Positions 45,746 through 54,895 are shown, counted from the first letter of the stretch. The stretch: 64,000 nucleotides of DNA from Devosia sp. RR2S18 (GCF_030177755.1 NZ_CP126539.1:3842001-3906000); one strand, 5' to 3'. The notes: generated from the letters alone by a model not told the origin. Translations and numbers: made by a program.

Positions 45746-46722
45746 CCGAGCCGGATCCGCGGATCGACCACGGCGTAGAGAAGATCGACCACCAGATTGA
45801 TTAGCGCATAGACCAATGCGAAGGTCAGGACGATGCCCTGAATCAGGGGCAGGTCACGCTGCGAAATGGCAGCGATGGTCAATTGGCCAAGTCCCGGCCA
45901 GGCAAAGATGGACTCGGTGATTACCGCGCCGCCCAAAAGCGCGCCGAAGCGCAGACCGATGACGCTGAGCACCGGCAAGAGGGCGTTGCGCAGCGCATGG
46001 CGCACGACCACCCTGCCCCGCCGCAGGCCCTTGGCATAGGCGGTCCGCACGAAATCTTCACGCAGGACCTCGAGCATGGAGGCGCGCACCAGCCGCGAGA
46101 TGATGGCGGCTGAATTGGCCGCCAGCGCCAAGGCCGGTAGGGCGAGATGGGTCAGGGAGTCCCACAAAAGCTGCGGGCGACCGGTAATGGCAGCAAACAG
46201 CGCCTCGTGCAGCGGAACGCCCCGGCCGATAGCCGGTAGCCAGCCCAGCTGCACCGCGAACAGCAGCATGAGCAGCAGGCCTAGCCAGTACACGGGCATG
46301 GACACGCCGAGCTGCGCAAAGAGCATGGTGACGGTGTCGATCCAGGAGCCCTGCCGAATGGCGGCTAGGACCCCCAGGGTCATGCCGATCAGCGTGGCGA
46401 TGATCAACGCGACGACCGCGAGCTCGATGGTGGCGCCCAAGCGCCCCAGGATGACCTCGGAGACCGGTTGGTTCTGGAAGATCGAGCGACCCATGTCGCC
46501 CTGCAGCAGGTCGGTGAAATAGCCCCAGAGACGAATATACCACGGGTCATTGAGACCCAGCGCATTGCGCAGATTCGTGATGGCCTCAGGGGTAGCGTCC
46601 TGCCCGAGCAGGACGGCCGCCGGGTCCCCGGGGATCAGCAACAAGAGCCCGAAGGTCACTACCACCATGCCGATGGCCATCGGGATTAGGAGCAGCAGTC
46701 TGCGCGCGACATAGGCTAGCAT
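45742..46722 (-). CDS. Peptide-type ABC transporter permease (DppB-like)
   Basis: The 326-residue inner-membrane protein shows DppB features: N-terminal L-A-Y-V-A-R-R-L-L-L-L-I-P, the F-G-L-L-L-L-I-P-G-D-P-A segment, and the coupling loop V-R-T-A-Y-A-K-G-L-R-R-G-R-V-V-V-R-H-A-L-R-N, presented in parts here. It is 30 bases downstream of the M24-family gene and precedes its partner permease. Confidence 0.92.
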   Translation of the reverse strand: MLAYVARRLLLLIPMAIGMVVVTFGLLLLIPGDPAAVLLGQDATPEAITNLRNALGLNDPWYIRLWGYFTDLLQGDMGRSIFQNQPVSEVILGRLGATIELAVVALIIATLIGMTLGVLAAIRQGSWIDTVTMLFAQLGVSMPVYWLGLLLMLLFAVQLGWLPAIGRGVPLHEALFAAITGRPQLLWDSLTHLALPALALAANSAAIISRLVRASMLEVLREDFVRTAYAKGLRRGRVVVRHALRNALLPVLSVIGLRFGALLGGAVITESIFAWPGLGQLTIAAISQRDLPLIQGIVLTFALVYALINLVVDLLYAVVDPRIRLG

Positions 46723-46752
46723 CGCTGTTCCTGCGCTTGGATAAACTCGACC

Positions 46753-47925
46753 TTAGGCAATGACGATCTCATCGACTTTGCGCGTGAACTTAGTGAGGCT
46801 TTCGGGACCCTCGGGCGTGACGAGGACGGTGTCGGCCAGGCGGAAGCCACCCAGGCCCGGGACGTAGAGCGCGGGCTCGGACGAACAAACCATGCCGGGC
46901 ACCAGCACCGTGTCGTCGCCGCCTTCGACCCACGGAGGCTCGTGGAACATCACGCCCATGCCGTGGCCGACGCGATGCAGGCAGAACCTGCTCATCCCCG
47001 CGTCGCGGATAAAGGCCAGCGCCGCATCGTCGGCAGCCGAGCATCTGGCACCGGGTGTCAGGCCGGCCGTACCGATGGCCTGCGCCTCCTGGGCAACGGT
47101 ATAATACTTCTCCTGCTCCTTGCTGGGTTCGCCCAGGATGAAGGTGCGCTCGCTTTCGGCAGCGCGGCCGCCGACACGGCACCCCAGGGACAGGATCATG
47201 CTTTCGCCTCGCTGCGGGCGATGGTCCGATGGCATGCCATGAGGAAAGGCGGAGCGTACCCCGGAGTAGACGAGGCCCCCGGCAATACCCTGCACCAGCA
47301 TAACTTCGTCGTGCTCGCGATACATGGTGTCGAGTGCGTGGCGGATGATGTGGGATTCGATCTCGATTTCGCTGGGCATGGTGCCGCCGCTGCGCAGAGC
47401 CTCCGCAATTAGGGCCACGCCCGCACCGACCATGGAGTCCGAGATGCGGGCCGCTTCGCGCTGCAGCACCAGCTCGTCGGGGCGCTTGACGAGACGCATC
47501 TGCGCAACGATCGCCGAAGCCTCTACGGTGGCGTTGGGAAAGGCCGCCTGGATCTGGGGCACGCGGACCAGGGAGATGCCGGGGGAATGGGCGACGACGC
47601 CCTTGATGTCGCCCAGGGCACGGCCCAGCACAGTGAACGGCCGGACGCGGCCGGGAAACTCGAAATAGACGACCAGCTCGGCTGCCGTGTGCTGTTCTTC
47701 GGCATGATGACGCTCGAGTTCGGGCACAAGCAGAAAGGCATCGGTCTGGGTCAGCGCAAACACTACCGGCCGCTCGGTGGTGTAGTGCGAAAATCCGGTG
47801 GTATAGATGACGTCGTCATTGGCATCGAGCAGCAGTACGTCGACGCCGGTCTCGGCCATGCGCGCACGAATATCGCGGTGGACGGCAGCATAGTAGTTGG
47901 CGCTCAGCCGCTGGGTGAATCTCAT
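46753..47925 (-). CDS. M24-family (pita-bread fold) hydrolase with altered metal site
   Basis: The 390-residue protein has a creatinase-type N-terminal domain (1-150) and an M24 catalytic domain. Aligned with E. coli PepP ligands (D260, D271, H354, E383, E406), the residues here are Ser246 (S-L-G-C-R), Glu257 (A-A-E-S-E-R-T-F), His321 (G-H-G-M-G), Glu350 (S-S-E-P-A-L-Y) and Ala364 (F-R-L-A-D-T-V). Three of five ligands are changed, so a normal di-metal aminopeptidase is unlikely. Metal-free relatives include creatinase and the ectoine hydrolase EutD/DoeA. AAGG precedes the ATG at 47925. It is flanked by importer genes, and a ring-opening or amide-hydrolysing role is inferred. Confidence 0.85.
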   Translation of the reverse strand: MRFTQRLSANYYAAVHRDIRARMAETGVDVLLLDANDDVIYTTGFSHYTTERPVVFALTQTDAFLLVPELERHHAEEQHTAAELVVYFEFPGRVRPFTVLGRALGDIKGVVAHSPGISLVRVPQIQAAFPNATVEASAIVAQMRLVKRPDELVLQREAARISDSMVGAGVALIAEALRSGGTMPSEIEIESHIIRHALDTMYREHDEVMLVQGIAGGLVYSGVRSAFPHGMPSDHRPQRGESMILSLGCRVGGRAAESERTFILGEPSKEQEKYYTVAQEAQAIGTAGLTPGARCSAADDAALAFIRDAGMSRFCLHRVGHGMGVMFHEPPWVEGGDDTVLVPGMVCSSEPALYVPGLGGFRLADTVLVTPEGPESLTKFTRKVDEIVIA

Positions 47926-47990
47926 GACCAAAACCTTGCGCGGATGGATGCCCTGCCGGGGCCGAAGCACCGGCAGGACTTGGGGTCGGG

Positions 47991-49529
47991 TTAGTCGGCT
48001 AAGCCGATGAGACCGCGCAGATTGCCGCGTGGCGTGGCCTGAACTTCGACAGGGATGTCGTTGGCATAGAACAGCTGGTAGCCCTGCGCCGAGATCACGT
48101 AGTAGGGCAGCTCTTCGGCCAGAATGGTCGCTGCTGCCTGGTAGGCGGCGGCCCGTTCTGCCTGGTCGAGCGTGGTGCGCCCTTCCTGGAGCAGCGCGTC
48201 AACCTCGGGGTTGGAATAGCCACCCCAGTTGGTCGGACCATCCGTGGTGAACTGGGCAAACATAAGTCGATCAGGATCAACTATGTTGAGCCAGCCCAGC
48301 AAGGCAATCTGGTGCATGCCCTTCTGTACGTAGTTGGTCGAGAACGAGGGCCAGTCGGTGATCTGGGCCGCGGCGCGGACGCCGGCCGATTCGAAGATCG
48401 CCTGCAGGTATTCCACGGTCTGCACGCGGTTGGGGTCTTCGCTGTGCGTGGACAGGGTCACTTCGAGATCCTGGCCATCCTTGTCTAGTATGCCGTCCGC
48501 ATTGCTGTCGGTCCAGCCCAAGGCGTTGAAATCGGCGATGGCGCCTTCAATGTCGAAGGTTGGCTGCGAAATCGTGTCTGAATATGCCCAGGAGGATGGC
48601 AAGAGAATCGAGTTCGTAATCTCGTCCACGCCCTGGTAGATATCATTGACGATGGTCTCCTGGTCGATGAGCTTGGCAAAGGCCGTGCGCATCGCCGGAT
48701 CGGACAGCAGCGGGTCATTGGTGTTGAAGTTGATGTAGTTGATGCCCAGACCTGCGGTGATGACGCCGCCGAACCGGTCATCTGCTTCAAGACGCTCGAT
48801 GTCCTGGGGCGATAGCGGGGACTGGATGACGTCGAGATCGCCTGCTTCAAATGCCTGCGCCCGCGCCGAATTGTCACCGATGATGCGGATGGTGACGTTT
48901 TCGATTTCAGGCGCACCACGCCAGTAGTTCTCGTTGGCTTCGAGCACGATCTCGCTGCCGCGGTCCCACGACACCAGCTTCATTGGACCAGCGCCGACAG
49001 GGTTAAGGGCAAGATCGGCGCCGCCCTCCACCAAAGCCTTGGGCACGATGCCGATATCGAGATAGCTCAGCAGCGGCGCATAGGGTGCGCTCAGAGTGAA
49101 CTTAACGGTCAGCGGGTCGAGCGCTTCCACCGCGCTGATCGGGCTATAGAGCGCACGCTGCGGAGCGTTAAAGTCGGGGTCGACGATGGTGGTATAGGTG
49201 AACACCACGTCTTCCGCCGTCAGTGGGCTGCCGTCCGAAAAGGTCAGGTCGGGCCGCAGCTTGAAGATAAAGGTTGTTGGGTCGGGATTTTCCCAGCTTT
49301 CAGCCAGGTCGGGCACCGGCTCGAGCGACGGAGTGATGTGCACCAGGCCCGAATAGATCAGGTCGGCTGTGCGCGCAGCGGTGGTGTCACGCGTCAGTCG
49401 CGGATCAAGCGTGCCCGCATCGACGTCGGCGCCGACCACCAGGGTCTGCGTATCCTGCGCCACGGCCATCTGGGCCGGCATGAAGCTCAGTGCCACGATG
49501 GCGCTGGTTGTTAGAAGAAGAGTTTTCAT
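47991..49529 (-). CDS. Periplasmic peptide-type binding protein (SBP family 5)
   Basis: The 512-residue protein has a Sec signal peptide (K-T-L-L-L-T-T-S-A-I-V-A-L, cleavage after A-V-A) and the family 5 (DppA/OppA) fold: V-G-A-D-V-D-A-G-T-L-D-P at the N-terminus and L-A-E-S-W-E-N-P-D-P-T-T-F-I-F-K-L-R-P further on, presented in parts. GGGAACAGGGA precedes the ATG at 49529. It delivers the ligand to the DppB/DppC-like permeases downstream. It begins 26 bases after the GntR gene stop, so regulator and transporter share a transcript. Confidence 0.92.
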   Translation of the reverse strand: MKTLLLTTSAIVALSFMPAQMAVAQDTQTLVVGADVDAGTLDPRLTRDTTAARTADLIYSGLVHITPSLEPVPDLAESWENPDPTTFIFKLRPDLTFSDGSPLTAEDVVFTYTTIVDPDFNAPQRALYSPISAVEALDPLTVKFTLSAPYAPLLSYLDIGIVPKALVEGGADLALNPVGAGPMKLVSWDRGSEIVLEANENYWRGAPEIENVTIRIIGDNSARAQAFEAGDLDVIQSPLSPQDIERLEADDRFGGVITAGLGINYINFNTNDPLLSDPAMRTAFAKLIDQETIVNDIYQGVDEITNSILLPSSWAYSDTISQPTFDIEGAIADFNALGWTDSNADGILDKDGQDLEVTLSTHSEDPNRVQTVEYLQAIFESAGVRAAAQITDWPSFSTNYVQKGMHQIALLGWLNIVDPDRLMFAQFTTDGPTNWGGYSNPEVDALLQEGRTTLDQAERAAAYQAAATILAEELPYYVISAQGYQLFYANDIPVEVQATPRGNLRGLIGLAD

Positions 49530-49554
49530 TCCCTGTTCCCTTTTGCTTTCATTG

Positions 49555-50586
49555 TCAGGAGGCAGCGCCCATCGACTCCCCGGTGCGTGCACCGGACAGT
49601 CTCGCTTCCTCAGCGGCACGCCGCTGCCGAAGATCGGCAAGATGCGGCGCGAGCGTATTTTCCAGCGCACCCGGGTCTGGCGCGTGGCGATATTCGAAAC
49701 AGCGAACATTGACCCCCACGAGGTCGGCGACATGGTCGGCGCCGGAGGCGTAGACCACGGCATCGCAGCTGGCGATGTGCTCGCCCAACTCGGGCGAGGA
49801 TGACCAGGTTACGCGGATATCGGACACGTGGGGCGCAAACTCGCGCACGCTGGGGCGCATGATGGCGATGTATTCCTGGAAGTGCGTCACCGCCACGATA
49901 CGGCTGCGCGGGTCAAGTCCGGCGAGACGCTGGCGCGTGCTCTGCGAGGGGATGAAGCGCAGCCCGAGCACGCTTTCCACACCCACAAGCGCCCGCACCT
50001 CGGCTTCGCGATGGGCAAAGGTGATGACCAGATCGGCAGCGGCGCAGGCGTCGCGGGCTGCGCCCGGCGCGCGAAGGCTGTCCAGCGTCACCAGGGCTAT
50101 GGTGTCGCTGGCGGCAAGCGTGGGGCGGATCTGCTCGACATAGTCGCGACCCGGGACCTCGAAAATGCAGACAAACACCACCGACAGGCCAAGCGTCGGG
50201 CGGCGGAGCTGGGATTGCGCGTTGATCATCGACACCAGCGCCATGGTGGAGACGCCGAGCGCCTCAGCCTTGCCGATGACCGCCTCAATGTCGGCACGCA
50301 GCGTGTTGATGGGCTGGCGATCATTGGCTGCGCGCGGATCGCGCGTGGTGAAGGCGCCCAGGCCTTGGCGCATCTCGATCAGGCCCTCGTCGCGCAACTG
50401 CTGGTACACCTGGCTTACAGTCATCGGCGCCACGCCGATGTCCGCAGCGAGCTGGCGCACCGACTGCAGCTTGGTCCCATAAGGCAGGTTGCCGAAGGCC
50501 AGCGCATAGCTGAGCAGACCATGCAGCTGCGTTCCCACCGGGACCGGGAGCGACTTGTCGATGCTGGATGCGTCGATGGGGAACAT
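49555..50586 (-). CDS. GntR-family regulator with periplasmic-binding-like C-terminal domain
   Basis: The protein of about 343 residues has a GntR winged helix with the YtrA-like start (V-G-T-Q-L-H-G-L-L, L-P-Y-G-T-K-L-Q-S-V-R-Q-L-A-A-D-I-G-V-A) and a long C-terminal domain with repeated beta-alpha units (V-V-F-V-C-I-F-E-V, T-I-A-L-V-T-L-D). The upstream TTG at 50640 is unlikely; ATG 50586 is used. It is first in the minus-strand train and divergent from the aldo/keto reductase. Nine-base repeats at both divergent starts are probable operators. Confidence 0.83.
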   Translation of the reverse strand: MFPIDASSIDKSLPVPVGTQLHGLLSYALAFGNLPYGTKLQSVRQLAADIGVAPMTVSQVYQQLRDEGLIEMRQGLGAFTTRDPRAANDRQPINTLRADIEAVIGKAEALGVSTMALVSMINAQSQLRRPTLGLSVVFVCIFEVPGRDYVEQIRPTLAASDTIALVTLDSLRAPGAARDACAAADLVITFAHREAEVRALVGVESVLGLRFIPSQSTRQRLAGLDPRSRIVAVTHFQEYIAIMRPSVREFAPHVSDIRVTWSSSPELGEHIASCDAVVYASGADHVADLVGVNVRCFEYRHAPDPGALENTLAPHLADLRQRRAAEEARLSGARTGESMGAAS

Positions 50587-50599
50587 GCGTTCTACCAGG

Positions 50600-50608
50600 T
50601 TAGTACAC
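50600..50608 (-). promoter_or_regulatory. Candidate GntR operator next to the regulator start
   Basis: On the minus strand GTGTACTAA(C) lies 14 bases before the regulator ATG. The same nine bases occur on the plus strand at 50784-50792, at the start of the divergent gene. The GT-N6-AC(T) layout fits GntR-type operators. Confidence 0.45.
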
Positions 50609-50783
50609 GCCGAGCCTATCACCGCTCTTTCGAAGCGCAATAGGGCATGAGGTATTTCTGTCCAGCATTTGCAATGGCTGAAAATCTATGCACTTTTGAA
50701 CCGAGACCGGCCTGAACTCATGCTCCCGCTTCCATGCGGTGGTGCCGTGAGGGCGTGGCGCGCAACCGGAACAGATCGAGGCG

Positions 50784-50792
50784 GTGTACTAA
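50784..50792 (+). promoter_or_regulatory. Candidate GntR operator at the aldo/keto reductase start
   Basis: GTGTACTAA ends on the first base of the aldo/keto reductase ATG. It is the inverted partner of 50600-50608, so binding here would block translation-proximal transcription of the divergent pair. Confidence 0.45.
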
Positions 50793-51763
50793 TGGACTAT
50801 GTCAATCTCGGCCGGACAGGTCTCAAGATCTCTCGCCTCGGACTGGGCTGCATGACCTTTGGCTCGCCCACCTGGGCGCCATGGGTGCTCGATGAAGCCG
50901 GCTCGACACCGATCCTGCACAGGGCCGTGGATCTGGGGATCAATTTCTTTGACCTGGCGGACATGTATTCGGCCGGCGAAAGCGAAGTGGTTGTCGGTCG
51001 GGCTCTCGCCGATGTGCCGCGCCACAAGCTAGTGCTGGCCACCAAGCTCTACAATCCCATGAGCCAGGACCCCAACGATCGCGGCCTGTCACGCAAGCAT
51101 ATCTTCGAGGCGGTCGATGGTAGCCTCAAACGCCTTGGCACCGACTATATCGACCTTTACCAGCTCCACCGCTTCGATTACGAGACGCCGCTCGAAGAGA
51201 CGCTGGACGCACTCAACGATGTGGTGCGCGCCGGCAAGGTCCGGTATCTGGGCGCCTCCTCCATGCATGCCTGGCAGTTCATGAAGGCGCTTGGGCTGCA
51301 GCGCGCCCATAGGTGGGCGCCGTTCGTGTCCATGCAGCCGCACTACAATCTGATCTATCGCGAAGAAGAGCGCGAAATGCTGCCGCTCTGCCGCTCGGAA
51401 GGCGTCGGCGTCATTCCCTGGAGCCCCCTTGCCCGCGGCCGCCTTGCGGGGCGCCCCGCCGACGCTTCGACACGCTCCAAGACCGATAAGACCGCCGGCG
51501 CGCTCTATGATCGCTCCGCGGAGCAGGACGACGCGGTCGTGGCGGCGCTGCGGCAAGTGGCCGAGCGCCATAGGCGACCGCTGGCGCAGATCGCTTATGC
51601 CTGGGTCGCTAGCCGCCCCGGCATCACCGCACCGCTGGTCGGCATTTCCAAGCTGCATCAGTTCGACGATGCCGTTGCCGCCCTCGACATCGTGCTGACG
51701 GACGAGGATGTCGCAGCACTCGAAGCGCCCTACCATCCTAAGCCGGTCGCCGGACATCATTGA
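50792..51763 (+). CDS. Aldo/keto reductase
   Basis: The 323-residue NADPH-dependent oxidoreductase of the AKR superfamily shows the catalytic tetrad: Asp and Tyr in F-F-D-L-A-D-M-Y-S, Lys in L-A-T-K-L-Y, His in L-Y-Q-L-H-R-F-D. The N-terminal L-G-R-T-G-L-K-I-S-R-L-G-L-G-C resembles YajO/Tas-type members. The upstream-open frame to 50669 lacks family sequence, so ATG 50792 is used. It is followed after 22 bases by the DUF885 peptidase gene. It would reduce an aldehyde or ketone in the pathway encoded here. Confidence 0.88.
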   Translation: MDYVNLGRTGLKISRLGLGCMTFGSPTWAPWVLDEAGSTPILHRAVDLGINFFDLADMYSAGESEVVVGRALADVPRHKLVLATKLYNPMSQDPNDRGLSRKHIFEAVDGSLKRLGTDYIDLYQLHRFDYETPLEETLDALNDVVRAGKVRYLGASSMHAWQFMKALGLQRAHRWAPFVSMQPHYNLIYREEEREMLPLCRSEGVGVIPWSPLARGRLAGRPADASTRSKTDKTAGALYDRSAEQDDAVVAALRQVAERHRRPLAQIAYAWVASRPGITAPLVGISKLHQFDDAVAALDIVLTDEDVAALEAPYHPKPVAGHH

Positions 51764-51785
51764 CCTCCAGACGCGAGACAACAGC

Positions 51786-52949
51786 ATGAAAATCGGCACG
51801 GAGTTGGCAGAGCTGACCGCCGGAATCGACGCCCTTTATCGCAGGACGCCGCGTAGCGACGGCTTCTTGGACCAGGAGGGGCTGATCCCCGTCGCCGTGG
51901 CCGAAGTCAAGGCACGTCCGCTCGCCGATTACGACGCGGCCGTGGACGCCCTGCTCGCCCTGCACGATCGGTTGGATGGGGAGGCGGAAAGCGCCCTGCG
52001 GCGTGATTACCTGGGCGAGATGATTGACTCCCTGCTCACCCTTGTCGCCACCTTCAAGGAAGAGGACGTGTCCTTTGCCGACCGGGTGCGACGCCAGATC
52101 CGCGTCCCGACGCAGAAGGTGAGCGAGGACACGCTGGACGGCTATCGCCACATCATTCGTGACAAGCTCAACGAGATGGGCTTTGGCGGCGGCCCTCTGG
52201 CCGAGGATCTGGGGCGCTGGGAGGCCAGCGTGCTGGTGCCGCGCGACCAGGTGCTCGACACCATGCGGGATCTGACGCTGGAGGCGCGCCAGCGCGTCTC
52301 GGCCACCATGTACCCCATGGACGACCAGTGGATGGACCCGGTCGGTGTTTCCGACAAGCCGTTCTCGGCCTATTGCGATTATCCCAGCCGCAAGGTGCTG
52401 ATGAACCTCGACTTCCCCTATACGCGCTTTTCGCTCAAGCACCTGTCGACCCACGAAGTGTTTCCGGGGCACTTGGTGCATCTGGCGCTGCGGGAAAAAT
52501 ATGTCGCCCAAGGCACCATGCCGCTCGACGGCGCGCAGGTGGTGACCAGTTCGGCCAGCAGCGCCCTGTTTGAAGGCATTGCCGACAACGGCATGTACTT
52601 CCTCGACTGGATAGAGGGGCCGGAAGACGAACTCGGGGTTGCCCTGCAGCGGCTGCGCGGTGCTCTGCGCTGCAACGCAGCCTGGATGATGCATGCGGAA
52701 GGCAAGACGCTCGACGAGATCGTTCCGGTGATAGCCGAAGGCGGGTTCCAGGATAGCGTTACGGCCCGCTCACGCCTGGCGTTCTTGGGCCATCGGCTAC
52801 GCGCTCCCTTCGTCTACGCCTATTGGTGTGGCGACATGGCCGTGCATGATGTCTGGGCGACGGTGCCGACAGAAAGGAGGGCTGAGTTCTGGGCCTACCT
52901 CTACAGCAATATGCTCACGCCTACGACGCTCAAGAAGCATTGGGTTTGA
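51786..52949 (+). CDS. DUF885-type zinc metallopeptidase
   Basis: The 387-residue cytoplasmic protein lacks a signal peptide. It contains the H-E-x-x-P-G-H variant of the gluzincin motif (S-T-H-E-V-F-P-G-H, His223/Glu224/His229) and a downstream glutamate in L-F-E-G-I-A-D-N-G (Glu263) that fits the third ligand of DUF885 proteins. Such proteins are usually longer (about 550-600 residues), so this is a short form. It probably cleaves a peptide-like bond in the compound imported by the divergent operon. The start is the ATG giving M-K-I-G-T-E-L-A-E-L. Confidence 0.75.
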   Translation: MKIGTELAELTAGIDALYRRTPRSDGFLDQEGLIPVAVAEVKARPLADYDAAVDALLALHDRLDGEAESALRRDYLGEMIDSLLTLVATFKEEDVSFADRVRRQIRVPTQKVSEDTLDGYRHIIRDKLNEMGFGGGPLAEDLGRWEASVLVPRDQVLDTMRDLTLEARQRVSATMYPMDDQWMDPVGVSDKPFSAYCDYPSRKVLMNLDFPYTRFSLKHLSTHEVFPGHLVHLALREKYVAQGTMPLDGAQVVTSSASSALFEGIADNGMYFLDWIEGPEDELGVALQRLRGALRCNAAWMMHAEGKTLDEIVPVIAEGGFQDSVTARSRLAFLGHRLRAPFVYAYWCGDMAVHDVWATVPTERRAEFWAYLYSNMLTPTTLKKHWV

Positions 52950-53470
52950 AGCCTGGAGGACATAGAGATAATACGCCATGTTACTCCATCGCGCGGTTCG
53001 CAACAGGCCCCGACCAGGCCTATCTGGCCCGGTGCAGGCCACGGTGGACGCGAGGTTTTTCGCGGTGATGATCGCACGTTCTCTGCCTCGCCGAGTCGCT
53101 TAGGGCTTCCAACCTAGGTGGCCACGTAATTACTTCCGAACCAGATTACCGCTCCCCGCTGAAGAACGACGCAGAAAAGTGGTGCTTCGAAGTGCTTCGC
53201 CGTGGCAGCGGTAGACGGGGTTAGTTCGTCCGAGCTTCCCGCCAGCCGTTTCGTGTGTGGTGTCACTGAAACGCCCATAAGCCCTCTCCGGTCCGAGCGG
53301 ATCAGCCAGTGAGAGAAGCGTTTTCCCGGCGAGCGAAGAAAGTTTTCGTTCAGCGCCATTCCCTCCGCCATTTACCCGACGAAAGCTGGCTCATAGACTA
53401 GCGCACTCGATTGCGTCCACCTCAGCGACCCCGTAGGAGGGAAGTGTTGTTGCTGGGTCAGGTAAAGCCA
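52950..53470. other. Intergenic region without a supported gene
   Basis: These 521 bases hold no recognised protein or RNA. An 85-codon minus-strand frame (53114-53371) lacks a ribosome-binding sequence and family resemblance. GGAGGG at about 53437 precedes a GTG with no coding follow-up. Promoter elements for the lactonase gene are expected here but none is clear. Confidence 0.4.
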
Positions 53471-54547
53471 ATGTCTGTCTTCTTGTTTATCGGGAGTTCA
53501 AACCGTTCGAAAGAAGCGATACGGCAGGATGCTGGTATCGCCATCTTCCGCTTCGATGAAGACACTCTGACGGCTGATCCGGTACTGACCGAGACTGGGA
53601 TCGACAATCCCAGCTATCTGACGGTGGACCAGCAAAGCGGCATCCTGCTGGCCGTCTCAGAGGTAGAGGCCTGGAGCGAATGCACGCTCAGCGCCTATCG
53701 GTTTGATCCGAAGGCTGGAAAACTCACCTATCTCAACAAGCAGCCCACCCGTGGCAGCAGCACTTGCCACGTCGGCTTCCTTCCAGGTGGACGCGCGGGA
53801 ATCGCCAATTACGGTTCGGGCGAGCACGGACCGGAACAGGCGATTTGCCTCTATTCTATGGGGGAGAACGGGCATCTGGGTGCGCCTGAAACGAGTTTTC
53901 GACACGAGGGGCCGACGGGACCCGCCAAGGAGCGGCAGGACCGCAATCACGCACACTGCCTTGTGCCGACGCCTGACGGCCGCTTTCTCCTTGCCGTTGA
54001 TCTGGGACTCGACTGCATCATCGGCTACTCGGGGACACCGCCCCATGAGGCTTTCCGCGCCCAAACACCGGCGGGATTCGGCCCTCGGCATCTGGTTTGC
54101 CATCCTGACGCAGGGTTCGTTTATGTGCTCAATGAACTGAAGCCGTTCGTCAGCGTTTTCCGGCTGGCGGAAGATGGCCTTGTCCATCTGCAAGATGTCG
54201 CGGCGCTGAGCAATCCTTCGGCGGAGCCTGCCTGGGGCGCTGGCATTCAAACCTCTAGGGATGGCCGTTTCCTTTATGCGTCCATCCGGGGCCAGGACTG
54301 CGTCAGCGTTTTTCAGATCGAAGAAGAGGGACGCACTCTGTCACTCATGCAATCCATCGCAACGGGTGGCAGATGGCCCCGCGATTTTACGCTGACCCCA
54401 TCTGGGCGCCACCTATTGGTCGCGAACCAGCATAGCGACACCATGACGATTTTCGCGCGCGACGCTGAAAGTGGACATCTCACGATGATCGGAACACCGC
54501 TTGCGGTGCCTGCGCCACAATGCGTCAAGTCGGTTGAGTTCAGCTAG
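53471..54547 (+). CDS. Seven-bladed propeller lactonase (6-phosphogluconolactonase-like)
   Basis: The 358-residue protein belongs to the YbhE-type lactonase family. Repeated blade motifs are visible (N-P-S-Y-L-T-V, N-H-A-H-C-L-V-P-T-P-D-G-R-F, F-G-P-R-H-L-V-C-H-P-D, W-P-R-D-F-T-L-T-P-S-G-R-H-L). The N-H-A-H and G-P-R-H segments hold the conserved histidines of the family. It would hydrolyse 6-phosphogluconolactone or another sugar lactone in the cytoplasm. AGGTAAAG precedes the ATG. No sugar-pathway gene is adjacent. Confidence 0.82.
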   Translation: MSVFLFIGSSNRSKEAIRQDAGIAIFRFDEDTLTADPVLTETGIDNPSYLTVDQQSGILLAVSEVEAWSECTLSAYRFDPKAGKLTYLNKQPTRGSSTCHVGFLPGGRAGIANYGSGEHGPEQAICLYSMGENGHLGAPETSFRHEGPTGPAKERQDRNHAHCLVPTPDGRFLLAVDLGLDCIIGYSGTPPHEAFRAQTPAGFGPRHLVCHPDAGFVYVLNELKPFVSVFRLAEDGLVHLQDVAALSNPSAEPAWGAGIQTSRDGRFLYASIRGQDCVSVFQIEEEGRTLSLMQSIATGGRWPRDFTLTPSGRHLLVANQHSDTMTIFARDAESGHLTMIGTPLAVPAPQCVKSVEFS

Positions 54548-54565
54548 GGAGCTCCAGCCGCACCG

Positions 54566-54895
54566 CTATGCCGGCTGAGTGATCCTATCGCGAACCGTCT
54601 TGGCCGGCGCGCCGCTCATTGCGTCCTTGAGTTGGGCGCTGGGCGTGAAAACGACAGTCAACCGGGGCGCGATGCGATGCTCGGTTCCCGTTCGCGGATT
54701 GCGACCCACCCGTTCTGCCCTCGAGCGTACCTGCAAAGAGCCGAACGCTGTTAGTTTGACCGTTTCGGCCGACATCAAGGCCTGACCGATTTTCTCGAAC
54801 ATTGATTCGCTCACGGCCATGACGTCGGCCTTCGACAATCCGGTCCGGTGCGCTGCAGCCTCCCCCAACATTGCGCGGGTCACGGTCTTGGCCAC
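54566..54895 (-). CDS. HU/IHF-family DNA-binding protein
   Basis: The 109-residue protein has the HU fold: helical N-terminus (T-R-A-M-L-G-E-A-A-A-H-R-T-G-L-S), V-K-L-T-A-F-G-S-L-Q-V-R, and the DNA-binding arm with R-N-P-R-T-G-T-E-H-R-I. It has a longer C-terminal tail than HU (about 90 residues). The start is GTG with a strong AGGAGG. It is IhfA-like in the arm region but not clearly assignable. It converges on the lactonase gene and is divergent from rirA. Confidence 0.85.
   Translation of the reverse strand: MAKTVTRAMLGEAAAHRTGLSKADVMAVSESMFEKIGQALMSAETVKLTAFGSLQVRSRAERVGRNPRTGTEHRIAPRLTVVFTPSAQLKDAMSGAPAKTVRDRITQPA

Noticed and set aside
44558..45778. Long plus-strand open frame antisense to the permease and deacylase genes
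   Set aside because: Its composition (many D, E, G, Q, H) is typical of a shadow frame; the minus-strand genes have clear motifs.
43930..47925. Assignment of the M24 and AstE-type genes as ectoine hydrolase/deacetylase (DoeA/DoeB)
   Set aside because: Fold pairing fits, but the N-terminal sequences do not resemble the ectoine enzymes as I know them, and the ectoine transaminase, dehydrogenase, regulator and transporter genes are missing.
53114..53371. 85-codon minus-strand frame before the lactonase gene
   Set aside because: No ribosome-binding sequence, no recognisable family and no conserved context.
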